DNA of 60,596 bases, taken from NCBI RefSeq assembly GCF_003056725.1, contig NZ_QBKZ01000005.1:99284-159879 (forward strand), in the 5' to 3' direction. Every line of letters starts with the position of its first letter. The first letter of the stretch is position 1. The DNA is from Mangrovicoccus ximenensis (GTDB lineage Bacteria; Pseudomonadota; Alphaproteobacteria; Rhodobacterales; Rhodobacteraceae). Below the pieces are notes generated by a model, which searched no databases, had not been told where the DNA came from, and was given only the letters and a program-made list of their open reading frames with translations. The position numbers and the translations under genes are program-made. Below are positions 18,311 to 27,899 of this stretch, one piece after another.

Positions 18311-19178
18311 CCGAGCCTCCAGCGGTGGAAGCGGCGGAGCAGCGCGAGGATCCGCGGATCGACATGGCCGCGCCGCCAGGCTCCGGCGGCCGCCTTGTTG
18401 GCCTCGGTCCAGGTCGGATAGATGTGGACGGTGCCCAGGATCTTGTTCAGGCCCAGCCCGTGCTTCATTGCCGTGGCGAATTCGGCAATCAGCTCGCCGG
18501 CATGTTCGCCCGCGATCACCGCCCCGAGGATGCGGTCCCGGCCCGGCACGGTCAGCACCTTGACGAAGCCCTGCCTGGCGCCGTCGGTGACGGCGCGGTC
18601 CAGCTCCGCCAGATCGTAGCGGGTGACCTCGTGCGGGATGCCCTCCGCGGCGGCCTCGGTCTCCGACAGGCCGACCCGCGCGACCTCGGGACTGGTGAAG
18701 GTGGCCCGGGGGATCACCCTGTAGTCCGCCTTGAACCGCTTCAGCCCGCCGAAGAGCGCGTTGACCGCGGCGAACCACGCCTGGTGCGACGCCGCATGGG
18801 TGAACTGCCAGGGACCGGCGACGTCGCCCGCCGCCAGGATGTTGGGAAAACGGGTCTCGAGATAGTCATTGGTCCCGATGGTGCGGCCGGCCGGAATGCC
18901 CAGCTCCTCCAGCCCGAAGCCCTCGAGCCGGGCGCTGCGGCCGACGGCCACGATGATCTCGTCGAAGGCAATGCGCTCGGTGCCGTCCCCGGACCCGACC
19001 TCGATCCACTTCCCTGCATCGGCGCCGCAGCAGGTGGCCGCGGTCCCGGCCAGCACCCGGACGCCATCGGCCCGAAGCGCGGCGGTGACCAGCTCGGACA
19101 CGTCCGGGTCCTCGCCGCTCAGGAGCCGCGGCGCCCTCTCGATCTGGGTGACCGAGGAGCCGAGCCGCGCGTGCGCCC
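18307..19178 (-). CDS. Pyridine nucleotide-disulphide oxidoreductase (mercuric-reductase-like), C-terminal fragment
   Basis: The NAD-binding and dimerisation halves are present: ARLGSSVTQIERAPRLLSGE, FDEIIVAVGRSARLEG, TRFPNILAAGDVAGPWQFTH, ATFTSPEVARVGLSE, LGAVIAGEHAGELIAEFATA and the end TVHIYPTWTEANKAA. The His and Glu of the active site lie in VHIYPTWTE. The N-terminal FAD domain with the redox-active cysteines is lost at about 19178, where an ArsR tail lies on the other strand. Confidence 0.8.
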
Positions 19179-19281
19179 CGAGGGCTTTGCGCAACTGCGC
19201 GTCTATCTTGAGGATCTGTGGCGCGATGCGCTGAGAACCTTCGACGCGCCGGTGCCGCCCGCCCCGCCCCGGCCGGAGTGA
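19179..19281 (+). CDS. ArsR-type regulator tail (tentative), C-terminal fragment
   Basis: About 33 residues (FAQLRVYLEDLWRDALRTFD…) end at a stop at 19281. They resemble the C-terminal helix of ArsR-family HTH regulators of the LRxYLDxLW type. Too short to be sure. Confidence 0.35.
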
Positions 19282-19340
19282 CTGCGGCCCGGCCGGCTTG
19301 ACGCCGCCGCTGCGGGCTCCAGTTCGCTCCGGCAGGAGCC

Positions 19341-20130
19341 ATGCCGATGACCGCAGATTTTCCGCCCTTCCGCCAGGCCGCATTGGACCGGCTGTCAGAT
19401 TTCGTGCCGCGCGCCGGAATTTGCTATGCCCGGTGCCGGAATTTTGACCGCGGCGCGCGCGGCCACCCGGACGTCTCGCGGCTCTCGCCCTACCTGCGGC
19501 ATCGCGTCCTGACCGAAAAAGAGGTGATTTCCGAGGCAGTCGCCTTCCACGGTGCCGAAGCCGCAGGCAAATTCGTGCAGGAGGTGATGTGGCGGAGCTG
19601 GTCGAAGGGCTGGCTGCAGCTGCGCCCCGCCATCTGGGCGGACTACCGGGCAGGCGTTGCACGGGGGCTGGACCGGATCGGCAGCGAAGCCGGGCTGCGG
19701 AGGCTCTGGGAGGACGTCTGCGCCGGGCGGAGCGGCATCGGCTGCTTCGATCACTGGGCGCGGGAGCTCGCCGAAACCGGCTACCTTCACAACCATGCCC
19801 GCATGTGGTTTGCCTCGATCTGGATCTTCACGCTCGGCCTGCCCTGGCAGCTCGGCGCGGATTTCTTCCTGCGCCACCTGCTCGACGGCGATCCGGCCTC
19901 GAACACGCTGGGCTGGCGCTGGGTCGCCGGGCTGCAGCCGAACGGCCGCGCCTATGCCGCCACCGCGGAGAACATTGCGCGCTATACCGAGGGGCGGTTC
20001 CATCCCGCCGGCCTGAACGAGGCGCCGGAGCCGTTGCGCGACGGACCGATCCCGGCGCCCCGCCCGCTGCCCGAAGCGGAGATGCCCGATCCACGCCCCG
20101 ACGATCCCATCTCCAGGCCAGGACGGACGG
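19341..20130 (+). CDS. Photolyase/cryptochrome-like FAD-binding domain protein, 3'-truncated
   Basis: The FAD-binding helical domain of deoxyribodipyrimidine-photolyase-like proteins: YARCRNFDRGARGHPDVSRL, LSPYLRHRVLTEKEVI, the VMWRSWSKGWLQLRP helix, TGYLHNHARMWFASIWIFTL, ADFFLRHLLDGDPASNTLGW and NIARYTEGRFHP. In Rhodobacterales such proteins of ~500 residues lack the antenna domain. About 260 residues are intact. From about 20130 the frame degenerates and the tail is missing. Confidence 0.75.
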
Positions 20131-21079
20131 GCACCTTCGGCTGGACGTCGGCCCGGCCCGCGTGCCGGCTCATCGACCTTCTGCGCCCATGCAAGGCCGG
20201 GGCGCTCCGCCACCACGATGCGGGCGGCCCGGCTTTCCAGCCCGGTTTCAGGCAGAGATCGCGGGGCCGGACTCCCGCGTCATATCCCGCCATCGCCCCC
20301 TGCCCCGCGGATCGAGGGCGGCCCCAAGCCGGGGTCCGGACCGGCCATGGGCACGCGACCCAGCGCAGCTCTCTCAGACTCCGGCAGGATCGCCGCACGG
20401 CCCTGTCCGAAAAATGGACCCTGTCACGGCTCGGAAACCGGCACCCGGGCCTGTCCCGCCCCCGCCATGGCAAGGAGCGCTCCGGCAGCCCGGCAAGATC
20501 GGACGCAGCTGGATCGCCGCGCAGCCCTGCCCGGAAAAGTTTTCCTGCGGCTCCGGGGCGGAAGGACGAAAGCTGCGCGGCGCCCTCTGCACCTGCCGCG
20601 GCGCACCGGTGCGCGGTGTCCCGCGCGGCGGGAGCCGCCGCGCAAACCAGACGCCGGAGACGAACTGCATGGCCATCGACCGCCACCTCCGTGCCATCAT
20701 CGATGCAAGACCTGGGACTGGAAACCTGCCGGGCGGCGGGTGCTGCTGTTGCCGCCGCGGGACGGAGACGCATGCGGTCCAGCCATGGCCACGCAACCTG
20801 CCTGTCCGGGGCAGGAAGAGCGGCGGTCGATGCAGGGCGCTGATGCAGGACAGAGTCCCGTCCCCGGCCGGACACCCCCTTGATCCTGCTGGTCTGCGCC
20901 GACGGAAGGCAGCGGCAAGACAGGCAGGCACAGGCAGTGCCGCCCGCGGCCCCGGTCCGCCGCCGCCGGGCACAGGGCGATGCAACTTGCCCCCGGACGC
21001 GGCAGCCCGCCCCGAGCTCGGGCAGTTGGGCAGGTGCAGCGCGGCACGGCTGCAATCCTGCGCGGCCGGGGCCGGGGCT
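20131..21079. other. Region without a coherent gene
   Basis: About 950 bp of GC-rich sequence whose frames on both strands are rich in Arg, Ala, Pro and Gly and show no domain. One end abuts the truncated photolyase-like gene and the other the truncated dioxygenase. I see no transposase signature. Confidence 0.35.
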
Positions 21080-21942
21080 GCGGCGGCCTCGTCATAGCCG
21101 CGCAGGCCGGGGATATGGCGGCCATGCCTCCCGGCCCAGCGGCGGTAGGCGATCACTGTCGGGTCCGAGGTGTTCAGCGGCATCCAGAGCGTGCGCAGCG
21201 GCAGGCCGGAGGCCTCGGTCTCGGCATGCTGGCCGATCACCAGCGCCATGTCCTGTTCGAGGATGGCGCATTGGGTCAGGTGCTCCATCCAGCGCGGCTT
21301 CAGCCGTTCCCGCGGCGGGTTGAAATTGGAGAACTTGCGGTAGAGCAGGCGGCAGCGCCCGGGCCCCAGCGGCACCGCGATCAGGTCGAGCCCGGAAATC
21401 CGGGCGGCGTCGCGGTAGCGGGTGCGGTATCTCAGCATCTGCGGCGCAACGAAGGCGACCTCGGCGCGCTCCACCGGCGCGGCGCCTGCGCGGCTGGCCC
21501 CGACCGAGCGGAAGGCGGAGGCGAAGCCCGCCGCGCCGTGGTCCTCGGTCTCGAAGAGGATCGGCTTGGCCATCGAGCGGTGGCCGCCGCCGCGCAGCCC
21601 GTGATGCGCGACATGGACATGGGCGATGTCGATGGCATTCTCGATCAGGTAGCCCTGGTCATAGGGCAGGTCGATCTGGAAGGTGACGCAGTGGATGCCC
21701 GCCGCCTCCAGTTCCGGTGCACGCGGCACCAGCGCGGGATCGGCCCGCTCCGGGTCGCCGGGCCAGATCCAGACGACGCCCTGCACCACCTCGAGCGGAA
21801 AGGCCCGGACATCGGCGCGCGGCGGATAGCTGCGCTCGGGCAGCAGCTGCGGGATGGCGCTGCAGCGGCCCGAAGGCTCGAAGCACCAGCCGTGATAGAG
21901 GCATTCGAGCTGCCCGCCGACGACCCGCCCGTCCGACAAGGC
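21080..21942 (-). CDS. Rieske aromatic-ring dioxygenase/oxygenase alpha subunit, fragment
   Basis: This starts inside the Rieske domain ([20 protein letters not shown] gives the second CxxH pair of the cluster). It continues through [18 protein letters not shown] and the mononuclear iron region [17 protein letters not shown] (His ligands) to [13 protein letters not shown]. The first CxH of the Rieske motif and the last ~30 residues are lost at joins. It would have been a ring-hydroxylating or demethylating oxygenase. Confidence 0.75.
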
Positions 21943-22330
21943 CCGTCCGGTCCGGCACCAGCCGCCCGACCAGCGGCAGCCGCGCGGCCGCCGGCAGGCG
22001 GCGCATCCTGAGCGGCGTGGCGATGTTCTCGCGCACGGTCATGTGCGGGTAGAGCGCGTAGGACTGGAACACCATGGCGAGGTTGCGGTCCGACGGGTCG
22101 ACCTCGGAGACGTCGCGGCCGCCGATCTCCAGCGCGCCCGAGTCCTGGGTCTCGAGCCCGGCGATGATCCGCAGCAGGGTGGACTTGCCGCAGCCCGAGC
22201 TACCGACCAGCGACAGGAATTCGCCCTCGCGGATGTCGAGGTCGATGCCCTTGAGCACCTCGGTGCCGCCGAAGCTCTTGCGGATGCCGCGCAGCGCGAG
22301 CGCAGGCATCCCGGTCTGCGGGGACTGCAT
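21943..22330 (-). CDS. Sugar-type ABC transporter ATP-binding protein (MalK/UgpC family), N-terminal fragment
   Basis: ATG at 22330 lies seven bases after GGAAAGGA; an ATG at 22336 is too close to that site. Walker A (GSSGCGKST), the Q-loop ([20 protein letters not shown]) and the early helical region are present. The ABC signature, Walker B and the regulatory OB domain are missing. It is divergent from a DeoR regulator, with two matching operator-like sites between them. Confidence 0.85.
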
Positions 22331-22434
22331 GTCCATGTCCTTTCCCGGTCCGGGCAGGGGCTCTCCGGCCGCGGGCCGCCGCCCGGCGGCGCCGCAGCGG
22401 CGCGCCGGTGGCGAGGCAGAAGACGTCCCCGGTA

Positions 22435-22601
22435 TTTTCGTTCGAAAGCCGAATGCGGGATTCGGCGAATGCGCTGCGCATGTAGCCGCCGCAGGTAACA
22501 GCCCGGTGACGCCTTGGTTTTTTATTTTTCTGGTGTTCCGGCGGCGAAAAAGGGCACATGTGAAGGGCATTCTTTTCCGCATCAGAGGTTTCGAACGAAA
22601 A
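22435..22601. promoter_or_regulatory. Paired DeoR-type operators in a divergent promoter
   Basis: TTTTCGTTCGAAA at 22435-22447 and its exact complement TTTCGAACGAAAA at 22589-22601 lie 141 bp apart between the ABC gene and the DeoR gene. The second touches the regulator's ATG. The symmetric core TTCGAA with TTTCG flanks resembles sites of GlpR/DeoR-type repressors. The placement suggests autorepression and control of the transporter. Confidence 0.6.
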
Positions 22602-22870
22602 TGACTGCCAGCGAGACCGGCCGCCGCCGCGACCAGATCGTCGCCCTGCTCCGCCGCAACGGCGAGATGGCCGTTTCGGCGCTGGCCGAAGAGATGGCGG
22701 TGACGGTCCAGACCCTGCGATCGGACCTGCGGGCGCTCGACGAGGCGCGGATCGTGCGGCGGCGCCACGGCGTGGCGGCGCTGAATGCGATGGCGGAAAA
22801 TATCGGCTACCAGCCGCGCCAGGATCTGGCGCGCGGCGAGAAGGCCCGGATCGCCGCGGCGCTCACGCCC
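22601..22870 (+). CDS. DeoR-family transcriptional regulator, N-terminal fragment
   Basis: The DeoR helix-turn-helix is clear: [20 protein letters not shown], then [20 protein letters not shown] and RRRHGVAAL. About 90 residues remain. The sugar-phosphate-binding isomerase-like domain is cut at about 22870. It is divergent to a sugar-type ABC transporter and probably its repressor. Confidence 0.85.
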
Positions 22871-22874
22871 CTGG

Positions 22875-23795
22875 CGCGGCGCGAGCCGTCCGGCGCGGTG
22901 AAGGGCCCGCGCTTCCAGCCGCCCGAAAGCTCTCCCGCCGCTTCGAGCAGCGCGGTCATCCGGCCGTTGCCGCGCAGCAGATGCAGCCGCAGCTCGTAAG
23001 GGTCCTTGCCACCGGCCTCGGCCAGCTCGTCCAGCGCCGCCTCGTAGAAAAAATCGTTGGCCGAATGCCCGACCGAGCGCCAGGGCGCGATGATGTTCGG
23101 GCTCTCGACGTAGTTCTGGGCGATCCGCACGTTGGGGATGGCATAGGGCTTATCCGTCAGCCCCTCGACGGCCTGGTAATCGACCTTGCCCGGGTCGTGG
23201 CCGCGCCTTGCCTCGCCCGCCCCCTCGCCCGCCAGCACCAGTTCGAGCGCCAGCGGAAAGCCCTCCGCATCGAGCGCCCCGCGCATCCGCACCGCCGCGA
23301 TCGGGCGCATGCCGTCGCGCAGGAATTCCTCCTCGCGGCTCCAGATCATCTTGACCGGACGGCCGGTAGCACGCGCCAGGTAGATCGCCTGATGGTAGGC
23401 CCCTGCCCCCTTGGACAGGAAGTGCCGCCCGAAGAAGCCGCCGAGCAGCGGGCTGTGGATGCGGATCTGCGCCTCGTCGAGCCCGTGCTCGGCCGCGATC
23501 TCGGTGCGGAACATCTCGGGCGACTGGTTCGGCATCCACAGGTCGAGGCTGCCATCGGCGTTGAACCGCGCCAGCGCGGAGGGCGGCTCCAGCTGGGCAT
23601 GATGCAGGTACTGGCTGCGATAGGTCGCGCTGACGACCGTCTCCGCCCCGGCCAGAACCGACCGCGCATCGCCGGTGGCCTCCGCCTCCTTGCCGGGCGC
23701 GTCGATCGCCGCCAGCCGGTCCGACAGCTCCGCCGTCGAGAAATCCGCCGTCATGACGCGCGCGCCCTCGATCGGCGGCGCGCCCTCGGCCTCCT
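22875..23795 (-). CDS. Molybdenum hydroxylase large subunit (isoquinoline 1-oxidoreductase beta-like), internal fragment
   Basis: Molybdopterin-binding motifs of the xanthine-oxidase family are present: [75 protein letters not shown] and [20 protein letters not shown]. The order and the long [10 protein letters not shown] element fit aldehyde/isoquinoline oxidoreductases. Both ends are truncated, so neither subunit pairing nor substrate can be told. Confidence 0.8.
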
Positions 23796-23799
23796 GCCC

Positions 23800-24246
23800 G
23801 CCCTTGCCCGCCGCCTGGCGCCGCGTCTCGGGCCCGGCGACGTGCTGGCGCTGTCCGGGCCGATCGGCGCCGGCAAAAGCACCTTCGCCCGCGCCCTGAT
23901 CAAGCACCTTCTGGCCGCCGAGGGCCGCGACGAGGACGTGCCCTCGCCGACCTTCACGCTGGTGCAGAGCTACGAGACCCGCGGCTTCGAGATCTGGCAT
24001 TGCGACCTCTACCGGCTGACCCATGCCGACGAGGTGCTGGAGCTGGGTCTCGACGCCGCCTTCGACGATGCGCTCTGCCTCGTCGAATGGCCCGACCGGC
24101 TGGACGATGACCTGCCCGCCGCCGCGCTGTCGCTCGATTTCGCGCCCGAGGCCGCAGGCGAGGCCCGCACCCTGACCCTGACCTGGAGCGATGACGGCTG
24201 GACCTCCCGCCTGAGCTTCCTTTCCGAGGCGACGCATGCCGACTGA
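23800..24246 (+). CDS. tsaE: tRNA threonylcarbamoyladenosine biosynthesis ATPase TsaE, 5'-truncated
   Basis: TsaE drives the TsaB-TsaD complex that makes t6A in tRNAs. Walker A (LSGPIGAGKSTFARALI), SPTFTLVQSYETRGFEIWHCDLYRL and LVEWPDRL are intact. About 15 residues at the N-terminus are replaced at the join near 23800, leaving no proper start. The 3' end overlaps amgK by 11 bp. As an essential gene it must exist intact elsewhere if this locus is real. Confidence 0.85.
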   Translation, partial: ALARRLAPRLGPGDVLALSGPIGAGKSTFARALIKHLLAAEGRDEDVPSPTFTLVQSYETRGFEIWHCDLYRLTHADEVLELGLDAAFDDALCLVEWPDRLDDDLPAAALSLDFAPEAAGEARTLTLTWSDDGWTSRLSFLSEATHAD

Positions 24247-24733
24247 TCCCTTCCGCGATTTCCTGGCCGCTGCCGGCTGGGGCGATGCCCTGTCCCGTCC
24301 GCTGGCCGGGGATGCCTCGAACCGCCGCTACGCGCGCGTCACCGCCCCCGATGGGCGCAGCGCCGTTCTGATGGACGCCCCGCCCGAGCGCGGCGAGGAT
24401 GTCCGCCCCTTCCTGGCGATCGCCCGCCATCTCTCGGGGCTCGGCCTCTCGGCGCCGGCGATCCTCGCGGAGGACGAGGCGCGCGGGCTCCTGCTGATCG
24501 AGGATCTGGGCGACGATCTCTTTGCCCGGCTCGCCAAGGCGCAGCCGGAGCTCGAGGAGCCGCTCTATCTGGCGGCGATCGAGGTGCTGGCCGTGCTGGC
24601 GCGCCACGACGCGCCCGCGGGGCTGATGCCCTATGACAGCACCACCATGCCCGATCTGGGGGCGCTGGCGCTCGACTGGTACGCGCATGGCGGCGACAGG
24701 GCCGCCGATCCCGCGGCCCGCGCCGCCCTGTCC
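24236..24733 (+). CDS. amgK: AmgK-like N-acetylmuramate/aminoglycoside-type phosphotransferase, N-terminal fragment
   Basis: The protein-kinase-like N-lobe GDASNRRYARVTAPDGRSAV, the LLIEDLGDDLFARL hinge and LDWYAHGG are present. In alphaproteobacteria this gene follows tsaE and precedes a nucleotidyltransferase of peptidoglycan recycling (murU), which supports AmgK. About 165 of ~330 residues remain. The catalytic HxDxxxxN loop is lost at the join near 24733. Confidence 0.75.
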
Positions 24734-24734
24734 A

Positions 24735-25689
24735 TTGAGTCAGAGCCAGAATTGCACGCCGATTCACAATCTTCGGCTGCAGGGCGTAGCGGCAGTCATT
24801 GAGCGGCAGCAACATGTGCCGCCGAAATGCAGTGGCCGACGCCTCTTCGGATTCGCTGAGCCCGGCGGCGCGGGGTTCCTTTGGCCCGGTCTTGCGATCC
24901 GCGACCGTCTCGGAAGTCCGGCAGCCGTCTTCGGATTGATCCCGAGTTCCCGGCTCGGCGCCGCGGTCGAAGCTTGCGATCGCTGTCCTGCTGCTCTGAC
25001 GGCATGCGCCGCTCCCGGCGACGGCGCGCATTCGCCGAGAGGGCAGCGGATCATGGCGCCGCCATGACGGACTTGCCCCATGGCGCTTCCTTCCAATCCC
25101 GCGAATGGCTCGCACCATCAAAACATCGGATCGAACGCTTGTCCGTCCAAGCGTGGCGCGCAGCAACGGCATCCAGGCCGCAGGATGGACGTCGATCGGC
25201 GCTCGACCGGAGGAGGACGGCTCCGAACGTCGGCGATCTTGCACCGCTCCGCCGACATGGCCGCTGGATTGCACGCCAGACCGCTCGGGCGGCGGCCGCT
25301 TGTCGAGCCCGCCGTCAAGGCATGCCGGCGCCACGGCTGAAAATGCGCGGATGCGCTGCGCAGGATTGCCCGGAGCATGAGCGGATCGGCGTCGGGAAAC
25401 TGTTTCCGGGCGACATGCCCGGAAAGTGCGGTGCCGGGGCCGGTCAGCAGCGGCGCTGTCATTCAATGAGGGCGGAATGACACCGCACGGGGCGGGATGG
25501 CCGTCCGACGGTTCGGCTCCTGCATGGAGTGCGGCGGGCATCGCAAGGATCGATGACGGCGCGGATGGCCGCCCGGCCTCGCCGGGACCGGGGGCGGCTG
25601 CAGTCGAGCCGGTGCCGCGCGAAAGGGCTGCGGCCTTGGCTGCAAGCCGGTTGCCGGAGCGGGATGCGGCGGACCCGCCGCCCCGCAGG
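24735..25689. other. Region without a coherent gene
   Basis: About 955 bp with only broken Arg/Ala/Pro-rich frames between the amgK fragment and the sugar dehydrogenase stop. The first ~60 bp are less GC-rich. No transposase motif or RNA gene is recognised. Confidence 0.35.
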
Positions 25690-26628
25690 TCATTCCGGCG
25701 CGAGCCGGATCAGCGCGCCGTCATCGGCATCGGTCAGCACCATCACCGCCCCGTCCGAGGCGACGGCCACGTCGCGGATCCGCGCGACCCCCTGCAGGTA
25801 GCGCTGCTCGCCGGTGACGCGGCCGCCCTCGATCTCAAGCCGGACCAGCGCCTGCCCTGCCAGCCCCCCGATCAGCGCATCGCCCTGCCAGCCGGGGAAG
25901 ACATCGCCGTCATAGAAGGCCATGCCCGAAGGCGCGATCACCGGGTCCCAGTAATAGACCGGCTGCTCCATGCCGTCGCGGGCGGTCTCGCCGCCGCCAA
26001 CCGCACTGCCGTTGTAGTTCACCCCGTAGGAAATCTCCGGCCAGCCGTAGTTCCTGCCGGCCTCGGGCCGGTTCAGCTCGTCGCCGCCGCGCGGCCCGTG
26101 CTCCACCGTCCAGAGCGCCCCGTCCGGGCCGAGCGCCGCGGATTGCAGGTTGCGGTGCCCCCAGGACCAGAGCCCCGGCGCGCCGCCCGCGACCTGCGGA
26201 TTGCCTGCCGCCGGACCGCCCTCCGGGTCGATGCGGATCACCTTGCCGATCTGGGTCGAGACATCCTGCGCCAGCATGCTGGCCGCGCGGACAGAGCGGT
26301 CGCCGGTGGTGACGAACAGCATGCCGGCGCGGTCGAAGACCAGACGCGAACCGAAATGCGCGGTCGAGGCCCAGGCCGGGTCCTGGCGGAAGATCACCCG
26401 GACATCCTCCATCCGCGTGCCGTCCGGCGACAGGGTGCCGGTGGCGACGCTGGTGCTGTTCCCGCCGCCGCCGCGCGGCTCGGAAAAGCTCCACCAGACC
26501 CGGCGGGTGGCGGCGAAGTCATCCTTCACCGCGACGTCGAGCAGCCCGCCCTGGCGGCGGGAATCGACCTCCGGAAGGCCCGCGACCGGCGCCGAGACCG
26601 TGCCCCCGGCCGAGACCAGCCGTTTGGC
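25690..26628 (-). CDS. PQQ-dependent sugar dehydrogenase (glucose/sorbosone type), C-terminal fragment
   Basis: β-propeller repeats of the soluble aldose-sugar dehydrogenase family are present: QGGLLDVAVKDDFAATRRVW, FRQDPAWASTAHFGSRLVFD, GMLFVTTGDRS, the signature TVEHGPRGGDELNRPEAGRN, YGWPEISYGVNYNG and YYWDPVIAPSGMAFYDGDVF. The protein would be periplasmic. The signal peptide and first blades are missing. Confidence 0.85.
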   Translation of the reverse strand, partial: AKRLVSAGGTVSAPVAGLPEVDSRRQGGLLDVAVKDDFAATRRVWWSFSEPRGGGGNSTSVATGTLSPDGTRMEDVRVIFRQDPAWASTAHFGSRLVFDRAGMLFVTTGDRSVRAASMLAQDVSTQIGKVIRIDPEGGPAAGNPQVAGGAPGLWSWGHRNLQSAALGPDGALWTVEHGPRGGDELNRPEAGRNYGWPEISYGVNYNGSAVGGGETARDGMEQPVYYWDPVIAPSGMAFYDGDVFPGWQGDALIGGLAGQALVRLEIEGGRVTGEQRYLQGVARIRDVAVASDGAVMVLTDADDGALIRLAPE

Positions 26629-26634
26629 GGGAAG

Positions 26635-27189
26635 GCAGTTCATCCCATTGGATCACATTGCCCGGAAGGGGCAGCCGCGGATGTGCTGGCGCTGCCGTTG
26701 CCCGGCCGCGGCCGGGACGCCGGAGGTGGCCGTGACCCCGGCCATCGCCCGCGAAATGGCTGACGTCGTCCAGGCGATCGCCCGGAGCGTGGTGCCGGTC
26801 GCTGCCTGACGTCCGGCACGGCCCGGGAAAGCATTCCGATCTTCGGTGCGCAGTATCGGGGGCGGAACGCGGTGGGGAATCCGCGTGCGCTGTCATGAGC
26901 CGGCATGGCCGACGCTCGTCCAGCGGGCAAGGCAGCCCGGGGACGGAACCATGGCCCGGCGGCCGCCAATCCGTGCATGAGGGCTTGCCCGGCTGTCGTC
27001 CCGCTTCCGTCTCCAGCCTCGCGCATCTCCAACACGCTGCGCCCGGCCCCGCCGGAGGAGCCGCCTTGCAACAAGGCGGTGGCAGCAATCATGAGAGCAG
27101 GATGTCGCGCAGGACTCCGTGCCTCTCGGCACGCGGGAGCGGACATGCGCGGCAGCGGCCCGGCGGCGGAGCGCCGGGCTGCTCGGCCG
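26635..27189. other. Region without a coherent gene
   Basis: About 555 bp with broken frames. A plus-strand tail (PEVAVTPAIAREMADVVQAI, stop near 26809) may be the end of an unidentified protein. Nothing else is recognisable. Confidence 0.35.
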
Positions 27190-27440
27190 TCAGTTCAGGT
27201 AGTCGACCGGATCGACGCTCTCGAAGCCGTTGCGGACCTCGAAATGCAGGAAGGCCGGGCTCGACTGGCGCACCACGCCGATCTGCTGGCCGCGCCGCAC
27301 CGTGTCGCCCTTGGCAACCGCGATGGAATCGACATTGGCATAGACGGTCAGCAGGTTGTCGGGATGGCGCACCACCACGATCGGCACCTGGTCGACGTCG
27401 CGGGTGATCGCCGCGACCGTGCCGCCTGTCACCGTCGTGC
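27190..27440 (-). CDS. M23-family peptidoglycan endopeptidase, C-terminal fragment
   Basis: The last ~75 residues of an M23/LytM peptidase follow the join: VPIVVVRHPDNLLTVYANVD, VAKGDTVRRGQQIGVVRQ, PAFLHFEVRNGFESVDPVDY. The HxH zinc site is degenerate (FLHFEV), as in NlpD-like activators. The LysM and upstream catalytic parts are absent. Confidence 0.8.
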
Positions 27441-27739
27441 CCGATGTCGGCATGGCGATCGTCGGCGCGCAGCTCGGCAAGGAGTTCGAGTCGAAATCGC
27501 TCGAAGCCGCCCGGGCCGAGCTTTCCCGCGCGCTTGAGGCGGCCGGGCTCGAGGCACAGCTCCACGTGCTCGAAGGCACGGTCTACGACAAGGTGATCCG
27601 CCTCGCCGAGGAGCTGGACGTCGACCTGATCATGGTCGGCGCGCACCGTCCCGAGCTGAAGGAATACCTGCTCGGCAGCAACGCCTCGCGGCTGCTGCGG
27701 CATTCGAGGAAATCCGTCCTGGTGCTGCGCGGCAGCTGA
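27441..27739 (+). CDS. Universal stress protein UspA family, C-terminal fragment
   Basis: About 95 residues remain: GKEFESKSLEAARAELSRAL, VYDKVIRLAEELDVDLIMVG, HRPELKEYLLGSNASRLLRH, SVLVLRG. The nucleotide-binding Gx2Gx9GS motif is present in modified form. A good terminator follows at 27764. The N-terminal third is missing at the join with the M23 fragment. Confidence 0.8.
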
Positions 27740-27763
27740 CCGCCGCGCCAGCGCGCCTCCGAC

Positions 27764-27794
27764 GCCCGGCCTCCCCTGCGGCGGCCGGGCTTTT
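27764..27794 (+). terminator. Intrinsic terminator of the usp gene
   Basis: An 8-bp stem GCCCGGCC/GGCCGGGC (27764-27771, 27783-27790) is followed by TTTT, 25 bp after the usp stop. Confidence 0.75.
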
Positions 27795-27829
27795 CCTTGC
27801 ACCGGTGCCGAGCCATGACGCGGAAGCAT

Positions 27830-27868
27830 TGCTGCTTTGCAGCATTTTTCCCTTGCTGCATCGCAGCA
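27830..27868. promoter_or_regulatory. Two PhaR-type operator palindromes
   Basis: TGCTGC-TTT-GCAGCA (27830-27844) and TGCTGC-ATC-GCAGCA (27854-27868) are perfect dyads whose centres are 24 bp apart. They match the CTGC-N3-GCAG pattern described for PhaR of Paracoccus, which represses phasin and polyhydroxybutyrate genes. No phasin gene follows. The next element is the CcsR-like RNA. Confidence 0.6.
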
Positions 27869-27899
27869 CAGTTGCTAAGTTCAGGTCATCGGATGCAGC

